Source of the DNA: an uncultured Eubacterium sp.
GTDB taxonomy: Bacteria > Bacillota > Clostridia > Lachnospirales > Lachnospiraceae
DNA: 23,182 nt
Direction: 5' to 3'
Assembly: GCA_910586445.1 (NCBI GenBank)
Contig: CAJUHV010000012.1
Span: forward strand, 1-23,182
Shown: in pieces, positions 1-7,196 of the stretch
How positions within the stretch are numbered: the first letter of the stretch is position 1
Layout of the letters: the number at the start of each line of letters is the position of its first letter
Notes under the pieces: generated by a model
What the model was told of the DNA's origin: nothing
What the model saw: only the letters and a program-made list of their open reading frames with translations
Databases searched by the model: none
Program-made: the position numbers and the translations under genes

Positions 1-1
1 T

Positions 2-79
2 TCCCCATTATTATACCAAATTTTTGATGACTTGGCCAAAAGACTAATTGAAGAATACCATAAACTGTACTTGCCCTGA
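2..79 (+). CDS. possible C-terminal tail of an upstream gene (partial)
   Basis: An open frame enters from the left edge and stops with TGA after about 25 codons. The visible tail is helical and charged (it includes IFDDLAKRLIEEYHKLYLP). It has no start codon inside the window and is too short to assign. It may be the 3' end of a real gene or a chance open frame; the lack of other features before position 161 and the protein-like composition favour the former slightly. Confidence 0.3.
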   Translation, partial: SPLLYQIFDDLAKRLIEEYHKLYLP

Positions 80-160
80 GACCAGATTTATGGTAACATA
101 ATTATAAAACTATGAAGCTAAATCCTAGAATCTAGATCTAAAATAAAGATAGGAATTTAC

Positions 161-1246
161 ATGTCAGATAAACAAAACAGACCAGACAAAACTTATGAGC
201 AGCTGGAAGAACGGATCAGGGAATTGGAAAGACAGCTGAAAACGCATGGAAACCGCAGCTGTAAATCACGCTTGTTCAGTTTCATTTTCGGGAGGGAAGA
301 AAACAAGCGGTGGACATTATCACTCTATAATGCTCTCCACGGCACATCGCACAGCATTCTGTCAGACATTACGATCAATACTATCGAAGATGTTGTCTAC
401 ATGGGCATGAAAAATGATCTTTCTTTTCTGGTTTCGGAATCCGTCAGTCTTTACCGTTCAATGGAACTCTATGAGCAGCAGAGCTCTTATAACCCCAATA
501 TGCCTGTCCGTGAGTTTATGTATGCTGCAAAATTGTATGACCAGTACATCTACGCAAAAAAACTTAATCGTTATGGCAGGGCGCTGATGCCGCTCCCAAT
601 TCCCAGGCTGGTGGTATTTTATAATGGCACAGATCCGGCTGAAGATGAAGCTACCCTGTTTCTCAGCGATGCATTTAAGCATGAAATCCGGCAGAATATC
701 ATAAACAGGAAAGACAGCCATAAGGACAGCAGAATATCAGATACTGTGGAAGAAATCTACAAAAATGCAGATCCTGACATTGAAGTAAAGGTCAGGATGA
801 TCAATATAAATTATGGACATAATAAAAAACTGCTATCTGCATGTACGCCGCTTGGGGAATACGCATGGTTCATTGCACGCATCCGCAGAAACACCGCTTT
901 TTTTAAAAATGAATCAGGCGGAGACGGCATACAGGCTGAGCGCGCAATAGACAAGGCAATTGATGAAATGCCGGACAGCTTTGAAATTAAACAATATATT
1001 ATAGCCAATAAAGCGGAGGTGAAAGATATGTGCCTGACTGAATACAATGAAGCAGAAACAATGGAACTGATGCAGGAAGAAGCCCGGCGTGAAGGCAGGC
1101 GTGAAGGCTGGCAGAATGCAATGCTGTTTACTATAAAAAATCTGATGAACAGTATGGGATGGACGGCAGAGCAGACTATGGACTCCCTTATGATCCCGGC
1201 AAGTCAGCGTAATGCTCTTTATGCAGAGCTTCGTAATAATATATGA
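161..1246 (+). CDS. Rpn family PD-(D/E)XK nuclease/transposase-like protein
   Basis: The 361-residue product resembles the Rpn (recombination-promoting nuclease, Transposase_31-like) proteins that are abundant in gut Clostridia. Residues 12-27 form a short charged coiled coil. The nuclease-like core follows at about 55-175: Asp86 in GMKNDLSFL and Glu105-x-Gln107 in LYEQQSSYNPN fit the D...ExQ variant of the PD-(D/E)XK active site, followed by PRLVVFYNGT near residue 150. The C-terminal third is helical with an EEARREGRREG stretch, as is usual in these proteins. The start is preceded by an AGGAA box five bases upstream. Members in E. coli are DNA endonucleases linked to recombination; whether this one cuts DNA is not shown by sequence. 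It stands alone, with the repeat elements downstream. Confidence 0.8.
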   Translation: MSDKQNRPDKTYEQLEERIRELERQLKTHGNRSCKSRLFSFIFGREENKRWTLSLYNALHGTSHSILSDITINTIEDVVYMGMKNDLSFLVSESVSLYRSMELYEQQSSYNPNMPVREFMYAAKLYDQYIYAKKLNRYGRALMPLPIPRLVVFYNGTDPAEDEATLFLSDAFKHEIRQNIINRKDSHKDSRISDTVEEIYKNADPDIEVKVRMININYGHNKKLLSACTPLGEYAWFIARIRRNTAFFKNESGGDGIQAERAIDKAIDEMPDSFEIKQYIIANKAEVKDMCLTEYNEAETMELMQEEARREGRREGWQNAMLFTIKNLMNSMGWTAEQTMDSLMIPASQRNALYAELRNNI

Positions 1247-1358
1247 TGCCCTGTGGTAATGCTGTATGAGATCATAATCCCCTGCGATAAAGCATTAAGC
1301 CTTGCAGGCTGGCAAAATATCCAGCATTGACAGTACAATTTCTGGCCGGATGGAGTAC

Positions 1359-1522
1359 TAGAGCGTGTTTGAAAAATCATTCCCGCGATCTGCACTCCCC
1401 ACTTCGCGGATAATTCATCCCAAATTTAATCAACATAGCCCGCTATGCCTCATAAATTTGGGATAAATTCTCCACAAAGTGTGAAGCACATCTCACGGAA
1501 AGCATTTTTCAAACGCGCTCTA
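1359..1522. repeat. interspersed inverted-repeat element, copy 1 (MITE/REP-like)
   Basis: The element starts with TAGAGCGTGTTTGAAAAATC and ends with the near-complement CATTTTTCAAACGCGCTCTA, so its ends are terminal inverted repeats. Next to the left end lies CATTCCCGCGATCTGC. The interior carries a nested hairpin: ATCCCAAATTTA pairs with TAAATTTGGGAT around CATAGC/GCTATG, so the whole element can fold on itself. It encodes no transposase. It lies between two convergent genes, where it may also help end transcription from both sides. Confidence 0.75.
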
Positions 1523-1661
1523 GAGCGTGTATGAAAAATCATTCCTGCGATCTGCACTCCCCGCTTCGCGGTATATTTGGCCCTCATTCGGTTAACGCAG
1601 CCCACTATATTATGTCCTGTGATACATATTTGACAGAAAGTATTTTTCAAAAATGCTCTAG
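1521..1661. repeat. interspersed inverted-repeat element, copy 2
   Basis: This copy directly abuts copy 1, sharing the CTAGAG junction, and has the same orientation. The left end TAGAGCGTGTATGAAAAATC is followed by ATTCCTGCGATCTGCACTCC, as in copy 1. The right end is TATTTTTCAAAAATGCTCTA. The interior differs from copy 1 and lacks its long central hairpin, so only the ends and the first 50 or so bases are conserved. Confidence 0.7.
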
Positions 1662-1686
1662 CAGGCATTCTGTTATTTACTATATA

Positions 1687-2472
1687 TCATGAAATATCTT
1701 TCCGGCAGTAATTTACATATCCGGCAATAATCCCAATAACCGCAAACGACATCCCGATCAGCACAAGTCTTCCATTCATAGTAAGGTCAGCGACGAGATC
1801 AGCGCCGTCCGCATATCCAAAAGGTGTTATATATACAAGAAACTCAGCGCTCTTTGAAATATTTGCAATCAGATTTAAAAAATACATAATGATCGCAATG
1901 CCAAGGCCCAGTCCGAGTCCGCCTCGTTTCAGAAACGCTGAGAGCCCGAAGCAGATTCCGGCCAGTTCGATCTGCAGCAGGAAATATGCCAGATGAAGCA
2001 GTGAGATTTCCTGCCAGGGAATCGGTTCACCGACAAGTGCGATGGAACCTACTGCAGCAGCGTATACAACAGCATTTAAAATGATGATCTGAAGCAGCAC
2101 AGAGACCAGCTTGTCTGTCACAATGCGGCTGCGCCTGACGGGGTGCGTGAGCAGAAATTCAGCGGTATGATCCTTTTCTTCTTTGGCAAGTACGGATATG
2201 GCAATTAAGGAGGCAAAGAAAGCGCCGCCGAGTCCGAGTATATTTCCGCATTCTACGGCATAAAATCCAGGCAGCGTGCCAAAGCTCACTCTGTCCATTC
2301 CAAAAGCTTCGGTAAAGCTGCCCATGGACGAAAATACGTCATTGATGCTGTCCATTTCAGTTTTCATTTCGGGGAACATGCAGATGCATACTGCAAGCAG
2401 AAATCCAATCGATATTGTCCAGACGGCCAGTGAAATCCGGCTCTGCCTTAATTCATGTCTAATCATAGTCAT
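1687..2472 (-). CDS. ABC-2 type transporter permease
   Basis: The 261-residue integral membrane protein has about six hydrophobic segments (roughly residues 15-35, 75-95, 122-147, 156-176, 185-205 and 230-252). The KEEKDHTAEFLLTHPVRRSR stretch between the second and third is the coupling-loop pattern of ABC-2 type exporter permeases. Its start ATG lies behind an AGGAGG box, and a second ATG two codons on is an alternative. The ATPase gene lies 54 bases upstream on the same strand, so the two form an exporter operon. The substrate (drug, peptide or lipid) cannot be read from the sequence. The 3' end runs toward the repeat elements. Confidence 0.85.
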   Translation of the reverse strand: MTMIRHELRQSRISLAVWTISIGFLLAVCICMFPEMKTEMDSINDVFSSMGSFTEAFGMDRVSFGTLPGFYAVECGNILGLGGAFFASLIAISVLAKEEKDHTAEFLLTHPVRRSRIVTDKLVSVLLQIIILNAVVYAAAVGSIALVGEPIPWQEISLLHLAYFLLQIELAGICFGLSAFLKRGGLGLGLGIAIIMYFLNLIANISKSAEFLVYITPFGYADGADLVADLTMNGRLVLIGMSFAVIGIIAGYVNYCRKDIS

Positions 2473-2526
2473 ATGACGTTCCTCCTGATAAGCGTTTGTA
2501 GTCCGAATGCAGACAAACGATGACTG

Positions 2527-3390
2527 CTATAGATAATAATGCATAAATATTTCTTCAAGATCCGGTTCTGATATCGATACATCCTGAAGCTGATATCTGG
2601 ATAATTCTGCAATGAGCACATTGATATCGCCGCTGTATAAAAAGCTGCTGCTGCCGCCCGCCTGCTGCAGGTCGCGGATGCCGGATAATGCGTGCAGGTC
2701 AGCGTCACCCTGGATATGTACGCGCTTGGCATTTGTCCGTGACAGCGCATCTACGCTGTCACATGCAATAATGCGGCCCTCCCGTATGATAGCTGCGCGT
2801 GTGCAGTTTCTCTGAATTTCTGATAAAATATGGGAAGATAGGAAAACTGCCATGCCCTGTGCGTGGAATTCCTTTAAAATAGAAAAAAATTCCCGCTGCA
2901 TCAAAGGATCTAAGCCGCTGGTGGGTTCATCTAAGATACTCAGGCGCGGCCGGCACTGCAGGGCGCATACAATACCGACTTTTTTACGGTTGCCGAAGGA
3001 AAGCTCCTCTACTTTTTTTGAAGTATCCAGACTAAGCCTGTCGCAGAGCATATGTGCTTCTTTTTGGCAGTCTGTTTTCCGTAAGTCCGCAGAAAGACGG
3101 ATAACATCCCTCACACGCATGCCGGAATAAAATACCGCTTCTGACGGCAGATATCCGATCTGCGAAAGAATGTCATCTTTGTGCGTGGAAATGTCTTTTC
3201 CAAATATGCCGGCACTGCCGCTGTCTGCATGGATCAGGCCCAGCAGGGTGCGGATTGTCGTGCTCTTGCCTGCGCCGTTTGGGCCGATAAATCCGAAAAA
3301 TTCACCATCAGCCACGGAAAGGCTCAGATCGACAATTCCCCGGTGTTTTCCATAGTATTTTGTCAATTTCTGGATTTCTATAGCATTCAT
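2527..3390 (-). CDS. ABC transporter ATP-binding protein (ABC-2 exporter)
   Basis: The 287-residue nucleotide-binding subunit has a Walker A GPNGAGKST at 36-44, a signature motif LSFGN at 130-134 (a variant of LSGGQ usual in this exporter class), Walker B LSILDEP at 150-156 followed by SGLD, and the switch histidine in SSHILSE at 187. The C-terminal extension after about 215 ends in DLEEIFMHYYL, typical of the CcmA/YtrB/BcrA-like group. It powers the permease encoded 54 bases downstream. The ATG is preceded by AGGAAACAA. The intergenic region upstream holds a palindrome TTGTATACAA (3476-3485) that could be an operator, but no regulator gene is adjacent. Confidence 0.92.
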   Translation of the reverse strand: MNAIEIQKLTKYYGKHRGIVDLSLSVADGEFFGFIGPNGAGKSTTIRTLLGLIHADSGSAGIFGKDISTHKDDILSQIGYLPSEAVFYSGMRVRDVIRLSADLRKTDCQKEAHMLCDRLSLDTSKKVEELSFGNRKKVGIVCALQCRPRLSILDEPTSGLDPLMQREFFSILKEFHAQGMAVFLSSHILSEIQRNCTRAAIIREGRIIACDSVDALSRTNAKRVHIQGDADLHALSGIRDLQQAGGSSSFLYSGDINVLIAELSRYQLQDVSISEPDLEEIFMHYYL

Positions 3391-3695
3391 TTGTTTCCTG
3401 CCTTTCTAAATGCAGCCGCAGTCCTGTATTAGATGTTTTCTGCAATTACTGCTATTTTAACATAGATCTGTCTGTTTGTATACAATAGGATCAATAGCAA
3501 TTAACAAAATGTAAGGATAAGATGGCGGATTCTTATAGCAGGGACTGCATTTTACTGGAAAATCAAAAAACATAGCAGCGCAGCAGAAGAATTATAATTT
3601 TAAAAATTTTTTGATTTTTATGCAAGGATTTGAACCTGTGAATCGTGTCATTTATATAAGACAAAAAATAATAAAATTTTGAGGAGGTATTTCAA
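3391..3695. other. divergent intergenic region
   Basis: This 305-base region separates the minus-strand exporter operon from the plus-strand His-rich gene. It holds the palindrome TTGTATACAA at 3476-3485, a very AT-rich patch around 3590-3620, and the plus-strand promoter listed separately. No small gene with a convincing ribosome binding site was seen in it. Confidence 0.5.
3630..3658 (+). promoter_or_regulatory. sigma-A-type promoter of the His-rich gene
   Basis: TTGAAC at 3630-3635 and TATATA at 3653-3658 are separated by 17 bases, close to the vegetative consensus. Transcription would begin near 3665, about 30 bases before the start codon of the small secreted protein. Confidence 0.6.
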
Positions 3696-3938
3696 ATGGT
3701 TTTCGTAAAAAATTGGAAAAAGGCAGCAGCAGTAATGACAGCAGCGGTGATGCTTTCAGGCAGCTTCACAGTACCGGTACTGGCTCATGGCCATGGCAGC
3801 AGCCATCATAGCAGCGGCACATACTGTGCATACCATGGCAGAACCCATACAAGGGCAAGCAGCTGTAGAAAATACTGCACAACGCATAGGACGACACATA
3901 CAAACGGAAGAGTGCATCATACATCGAGTCATCATTAA
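3696..3938 (+). CDS. small secreted His/Cys-rich protein
   Basis: The 80-residue protein has a lysine-rich N-terminus and a hydrophobic stretch (about 9-30) ending in VLA, a good signal peptide, so the mature part is about 50 residues. That part has 12 histidines and 3 cysteines. A ten-residue pattern YC-x2-H-x2-THT occurs twice (YCAYHGRTHT and YCTTHRTTHT), and clusters such as HGHGSSHH and VHHTSSHH flank it. This composition suggests binding of a transition metal outside the membrane; that is inference. The start has a GAGGAGG box at good spacing. A terminator follows, then the sigma/anti-sigma operon, whose anti-sigma tail is also His-rich, so a shared function is possible. I do not recognise a named family. 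Confidence 0.75.
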   Translation: MVFVKNWKKAAAVMTAAVMLSGSFTVPVLAHGHGSSHHSSGTYCAYHGRTHTRASSCRKYCTTHRTTHTNGRVHHTSSHH

Positions 3939-4021
3939 TCATATATGGCCGCTTATAAAAAGCATGCACCTTCCGGCGTGCAGTGTGATCACAGTCTGAT
4001 GGCAGAAAATGGGAATGCAGG

Positions 4022-4060
4022 CAATGGCGGGGAAGTAAAAGCTCCGCCATTGTCTTTTTT
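4022..4060 (+). terminator. rho-independent terminator
   Basis: CAATGGCGG (4022-4030) pairs perfectly with CCGCCATTG (4044-4052), followed by TCTTTTTT. It ends the transcript of the His-rich gene and separates it from the sigma factor promoter. Confidence 0.85.
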
Positions 4061-4071
4061 GTGTAAAAACA

Positions 4072-4100
4072 ATGACAATGCATGGCAGAAGGAGTATGAT
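4072..4100 (+). promoter_or_regulatory. promoter of the sigma/anti-sigma operon
   Basis: ATGACA at 4072-4077 and TATGAT at 4095-4100 are 17 bases apart. The start of transcription would be near 4107, leaving a leader of about 38 bases before the start codon chosen at 4145. Confidence 0.5.
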
Positions 4101-4144
4101 ATAAGCAGTGCATGCTTTATGACAAAGTACAGGAGGTGATGCGT

Positions 4145-4630
4145 ATGCGGAGCGAGGGCGAGGTAAACCATGCAGTAGAAGAATATGCAGATATGATAAA
4201 GCGCGTCTGCTTTTATTACCTTAAAAATCATGCGGATACCGAAGATATATTTCAAAAAGTTTTTTTAAAGTATATGATGCATGAGGAAATATTCAGCGAC
4301 GGCGAGCATGAAAAGGCATGGATGCTCCGTGTAACGATCAATGCCTGTAAAGATTATCTAAAAAGTTTTTTCCGGCGCAGTACAGTCCCTTTGGAAATGA
4401 TTATGGAAATGGAGGCGGAAGTCCCAGAGGACCACAGGGAGGTATTAGAGGCGGTGCTGTCTCTGCCGGATAAATATAAAGACCCCATTTATCTGCATTA
4501 TTATGAAGGATATTCAGCAGCTGAAATAGGAAAGATTCTTGGCAAAAAGGAAAATACGGTGTATTCTTTATTGTCCAGGGCGCGAGGGATCTTAAAAGAA
4601 AAGCTGGGAGGTGAAGGGATTGGCGAATAG
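4145..4630 (+). CDS. ECF-like RNA polymerase sigma-70 family factor
   Basis: The product (161 residues from the chosen start) has sigma region 2 at about residues 6-70 (including HADTEDIFQKVFLKY and EKAWMLRVTINACKDYLK) and a region 4 helix-turn-helix at about 100-155 (LPDKYKDPIYLHYYEGYSAAEIGKILGKKENTVYSLLSRAR), with no region 1 or 3, as in extracytoplasmic-function sigma factors. An in-frame ATG at 4112 would extend the protein, but AGGAGG at 4131-4136 lies eight bases before ATG 4145, and the predicted transcription start lies only just before 4112, so 4145 is preferred. The gene overlaps the downstream anti-sigma gene, indicating coupled translation and control by that protein. Confidence 0.88.
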   Translation: MRSEGEVNHAVEEYADMIKRVCFYYLKNHADTEDIFQKVFLKYMMHEEIFSDGEHEKAWMLRVTINACKDYLKSFFRRSTVPLEMIMEMEAEVPEDHREVLEAVLSLPDKYKDPIYLHYYEGYSAAEIGKILGKKENTVYSLLSRARGILKEKLGGEGIGE

Positions 4631-5705
4631 AATACATGATGCATTTGACAGCATTCAGGCAGATGACCGGCTGAAAGAGACAACAAAACAGTTTATACAG
4701 GCAAGAGCTGGAAAAAAATCGCGGTTCATTTACCGGGCAGCATTTCAAGGCACGCTGATGTTCGCCTGCATGGCATTGGTTCTGGCGGCAGGGATAAGCG
4801 GCTATTCATGGATTTCTGCACCAGTTTCCTATGTAAGCATTGATGTCAATCCATCGATTGAGCTTGCATTAAACCGCCTGGACAGAGTAGTGGCTGCGGC
4901 AGCTTATAATAAAGAAGGGGAAGAAATATTAAATGACCTGTCGTTAAAAGGAAAAAGATACACAGATGCGATTGAGGCGATCATGCATGATCCGATTATG
5001 CAGGATTACCTGCAGGATGATTCAGAGCTTATATTTACCGTGGCGGCAGACGGCGGGCGTGATGACCGGTTAAAGATGGAGGCAGAAAATTGTTCCGGCC
5101 ATATGGGGCACGGCAACAGCCAGAGCATCAGCGTAGATCTTGAAATCGTATCAAAGGCGCATGACAGCGGTATTTCTCTGGGAAAATATTATGCATGGCT
5201 GCAGCTTATGCAGTATGACGATTCCATAACGATTGACCAATGTAAGAATATGAGCATATCTAAAATTCATGGATTGACAAAAGTGCACGAGCAGCATGAG
5301 TCGCATGATCAGGATGAAGTACATGACCAGCACAATACACATGAGCAGCCGGATGAGAGCAGCGAAGACAGCCTAAATGAACAGGATTTCAATGATCATG
5401 AAAGCGGACAGAATGAGGAGGATATGCAGGGCAGCCTAAATGAACAGGATTTTAATGATCATGAAAGCGGGCAGAATGAGGAGGATATGCAGGGCAGCAT
5501 GAATGAACAGGATTTTAATGATCATGAAAGCGGACAGAATGAGGAGGATGCACAGGGCAGCTTAGATGAACAGGAGCTTGAAGATCATGAAAGCGGACAG
5601 CACGAAGAGGATATGCAGGGCAGCATGGATGAACAGGATGAAAATTATTGGGATGAATATGACGCCTCCGGCCATAACAGTCATCATTATGAAGGCCGCC
5701 ATTAG
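4620..5705 (+). CDS. RsgI-like transmembrane anti-sigma factor with His/acidic repeat tail
   Basis: A cytoplasmic helical segment (about 1-40) is followed by one transmembrane helix (about 45-65) and an RsgI-like middle domain (about 68-200) with the hallmark VSIDVNPSIELALNR and LKGKRYTDAIEAI. In RsgI proteins of cellulolytic clostridia an Asn-Pro site in this region is reported to undergo self-cleavage, and N-P is present here. The outer tail begins with HEQHESHDQDEVHDQHNTHE, then four 21-residue repeats of the form S-L/M-N/D-EQ-x3-DHESGQ-x-EED-x-QG, and ends SGHNSHHYEGRH. The tail is rich in His, Asp and Glu, unlike the sugar-binding tails of classical RsgI. A GTG at 4611 is possible, but GGAGGTG at 4607-4613 fits TTG 4620 better. 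It should hold the sigma factor encoded upstream at the membrane. Confidence 0.85.
   Translation: MANRIHDAFDSIQADDRLKETTKQFIQARAGKKSRFIYRAAFQGTLMFACMALVLAAGISGYSWISAPVSYVSIDVNPSIELALNRLDRVVAAAAYNKEGEEILNDLSLKGKRYTDAIEAIMHDPIMQDYLQDDSELIFTVAADGGRDDRLKMEAENCSGHMGHGNSQSISVDLEIVSKAHDSGISLGKYYAWLQLMQYDDSITIDQCKNMSISKIHGLTKVHEQHESHDQDEVHDQHNTHEQPDESSEDSLNEQDFNDHESGQNEEDMQGSLNEQDFNDHESGQNEEDMQGSMNEQDFNDHESGQNEEDAQGSLDEQELEDHESGQHEEDMQGSMDEQDENYWDEYDASGHNSHHYEGRH
5374..5650 (+). repeat. in-frame 63-bp tandem repeats in the anti-sigma gene
   Basis: Four units of 63 bases (21 codons) plus a partial fifth lie inside the anti-sigma gene. The first three are nearly identical at DNA level and the fourth has diverged (ELEDHESGQHEED). 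The exact 63-base length keeps the frame, so copy number can change by slippage or recombination without breaking the protein. Confidence 0.9.
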
Positions 5706-5814
5706 GGGACGGACTGCCTGTTAAGCTGCTGTAGAAATCAGAAAAGCTGCTTGTAATATCAGTCATAAAATGCTACAATAATCGCTGTATGGTGGTGGCA
5801 GGATAATCTTGCTT

Positions 5815-5914
5815 GAGCGTGTTTGAAAAATGCTTTCTATAGAGATGTACCCACGGGCATGACATGGAGAATCGGGGAGCCCGGATCGCAGGAATGATTT
5901 TTCAAATATGTTCT
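5815..5914. repeat. interspersed inverted-repeat element, copy 3 (reverse orientation)
   Basis: The left end GAGCGTGTTTGAAAAATGC and right end GATTTTTCAAATATGTTC are terminal inverted repeats. The block GGATCGCAGGAATGATTTTT lies at the right end, so this shorter copy (about 100 bases) is inverted relative to copies 1 and 2. It lies between the anti-sigma gene and the Dabb gene. It ends about 50 bases before the Dabb start codon and provides a spurious upstream in-frame start at 5908. Confidence 0.7.
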
Positions 5915-5961
5915 TGGGCATGGTTTTTGGGCAGGCAGCCTGGATGAAATGGAGGAAAAGA

Positions 5962-6270
5962 ATGGTAAAGCATATTATATTATGGCAGCTGGACAATGAG
6001 CTGTCACAGCAGGAAAAAGATCAGGTAAAAGCAGAGATCAAACAGGGGCTGGAAGGACTGATTGGGCAGATTCCGGGCCTGCTTGATATACATGTGCATA
6101 CAGACGGTATGGATTCGTCAAATGCGGATCTGATGCTTGACTCGTCATTTACAGATGAAGAGGCTTTAAAAGGATATGCCGTTCATCCAGAGCATGTAAA
6201 AGTGGCAGATGCGAAAGTGCGTCCTTATACAAAGCTGAGGGTGTGCATGGACTATCGGACAGATTCGTGA
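5962..6270 (+). CDS. Dabb (stress-responsive alpha/beta barrel) domain protein
   Basis: From the chosen start the product has 102 residues and begins MVKHIILWQL, the typical first strand of the Dabb ferredoxin-like fold. Other family features are the LDIHVHTDG and ADLMLDSSFTDEEALKGYAVHPEH stretches and the closing KVADAKVRPY. Dabb proteins form small dimeric barrels; some are monooxygenases or cyclases, most are of unknown role. An upstream in-frame ATG at 5908 lies in repeat copy 3; GGAGG at 5951-5955 places translation at ATG 5962. The metallopeptidase gene follows 42 bases downstream. Confidence 0.85.
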   Translation: MVKHIILWQLDNELSQQEKDQVKAEIKQGLEGLIGQIPGLLDIHVHTDGMDSSNADLMLDSSFTDEEALKGYAVHPEHVKVADAKVRPYTKLRVCMDYRTDS

Positions 6271-6312
6271 AAAGGAACAGGAATGAATCAGTGAAGTGAC
6301 GGGGTGTGAACT

Positions 6313-7068
6313 ATGGAACCGGAGAAAATAGAATCGGAATTCGCATATACATTGATTCGCAAAAATGTAAAAAATATCAATCTGACTGTTAAATCTGATG
6401 GCAGCATTGTAGTATCGGCAAATCCACGCGTGGATGAGCGGTATATCGAGGACTTTATCAGTTCCAAAATTCCGTTTATAAAAAAGGCGCGGGAAAAATT
6501 AGCGCAAAGTAAAACAAATGAAAAAGTATCGTATGAGAGCGGCAGCCGGATTCCATATCTGGGCGGCTTTCTTACGCTTCAGACTGCGCAGGCAGACAGG
6601 AGGCTGGTTCCGGAGTGGATCGCCCAGCTCCAGGATGGCAGGATTACCAGTTTTTCCAGAAATAATCATGGAGAAGCGGTGTTCTGCAGGGACGGGCAGC
6701 TGTTTATGTATGCAGAAAGCGGGCGGGACGCTGCATACAGGCAGCAGCTTTTTGAGTCATGGCAGAAAATCCAGGCAGGCGTATTATGCGGGCAGCTCAG
6801 CAGAAAATATTATCCGCAGTTTCAAAAGCTGGGGGTTGTCTATCCCCAGATTAAGATTCGAAAAATGAGCTCAAGGTGGGGATCATGCATGCCGGGAAAG
6901 CATAAGATTACATTTAACAGCCTGCTGCTTGAAAAACCGCTGGAAAGCATTGAGTATGTAGTCGTGCACGAATTTGCACATTTTATTCATCCAGACCATT
7001 CAAAAGCGTTTTACGCGTTTGTCGGGCAGATTCTGCCGGACTGGAAAGAGCGCAGGGAAAAACTGTGA
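6313..7068 (+). CDS. YgjP/DUF45 (M48-like) zinc metallopeptidase family protein
   Basis: The 251-residue protein carries the zinc motif HEFAH at 219-223 (in EYVVVHEFAHFIHPDHSKAF), with His226/His229 as candidates for the remaining ligand. KMSSRWGSC at 184-192 is the conserved strand-turn of the YgjP/DUF45 family. The N-terminal half (about 10-65: AYTLIRKNVKNINLTVKSDG and VSANPRVDERYIEDFI) matches the family start. E. coli YgjP has been reported to act as a UTP pyrophosphatase, so the 'protease' label of the family is uncertain. The ribosome binding site is weak (GGGGTG, 6301-6306). It probably shares a transcript with the Dabb gene. Repeat copy 4 follows the stop codon by about 30 bases. Confidence 0.85.
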   Translation: MEPEKIESEFAYTLIRKNVKNINLTVKSDGSIVVSANPRVDERYIEDFISSKIPFIKKAREKLAQSKTNEKVSYESGSRIPYLGGFLTLQTAQADRRLVPEWIAQLQDGRITSFSRNNHGEAVFCRDGQLFMYAESGRDAAYRQQLFESWQKIQAGVLCGQLSRKYYPQFQKLGVVYPQIKIRKMSSRWGSCMPGKHKITFNSLLLEKPLESIEYVVVHEFAHFIHPDHSKAFYAFVGQILPDWKERREKL

Positions 7069-7095
7069 ATCATGCCTTGTGGGTGCAGCTGGCAT

Positions 7096-7196
7096 TAGAG
7101 CGTGTTTGAAAAATGCTTCTATATTGGACATTAGTAGTCCAAGAAGCCTGAATTGGAGAGGGCAGATCGCGGGAATGATTTTTCAAACACTCTCTA
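7096..7196. repeat. interspersed inverted-repeat element, copy 4 (reverse orientation)
   Basis: It starts TAGAGCGTGTTTGAAAAATG and ends ATGATTTTTCAAACACTCTCTA, with GCAGATCGCGGGAATG next to the right end, as in copy 3. The interior holds a small hairpin, TTGGAC/GTCCAA. At 101 bases it is the same size class as copy 3. It lies just after the metallopeptidase gene, again at a 3' end. Confidence 0.75.

Noticed and set aside
1450..1668. 72-codon minus-strand frame
   Set aside because: It lies within the two interspersed repeat copies; the same kind of frame appears in copy 4 because of the repeat sequence, not a gene.
4145..5705. Toxin-antitoxin or defence module at the overlapping gene pair
   Set aside because: The first gene has clear sigma regions 2 and 4 and the second an RsgI-like domain, so the pair is sigma/anti-sigma.
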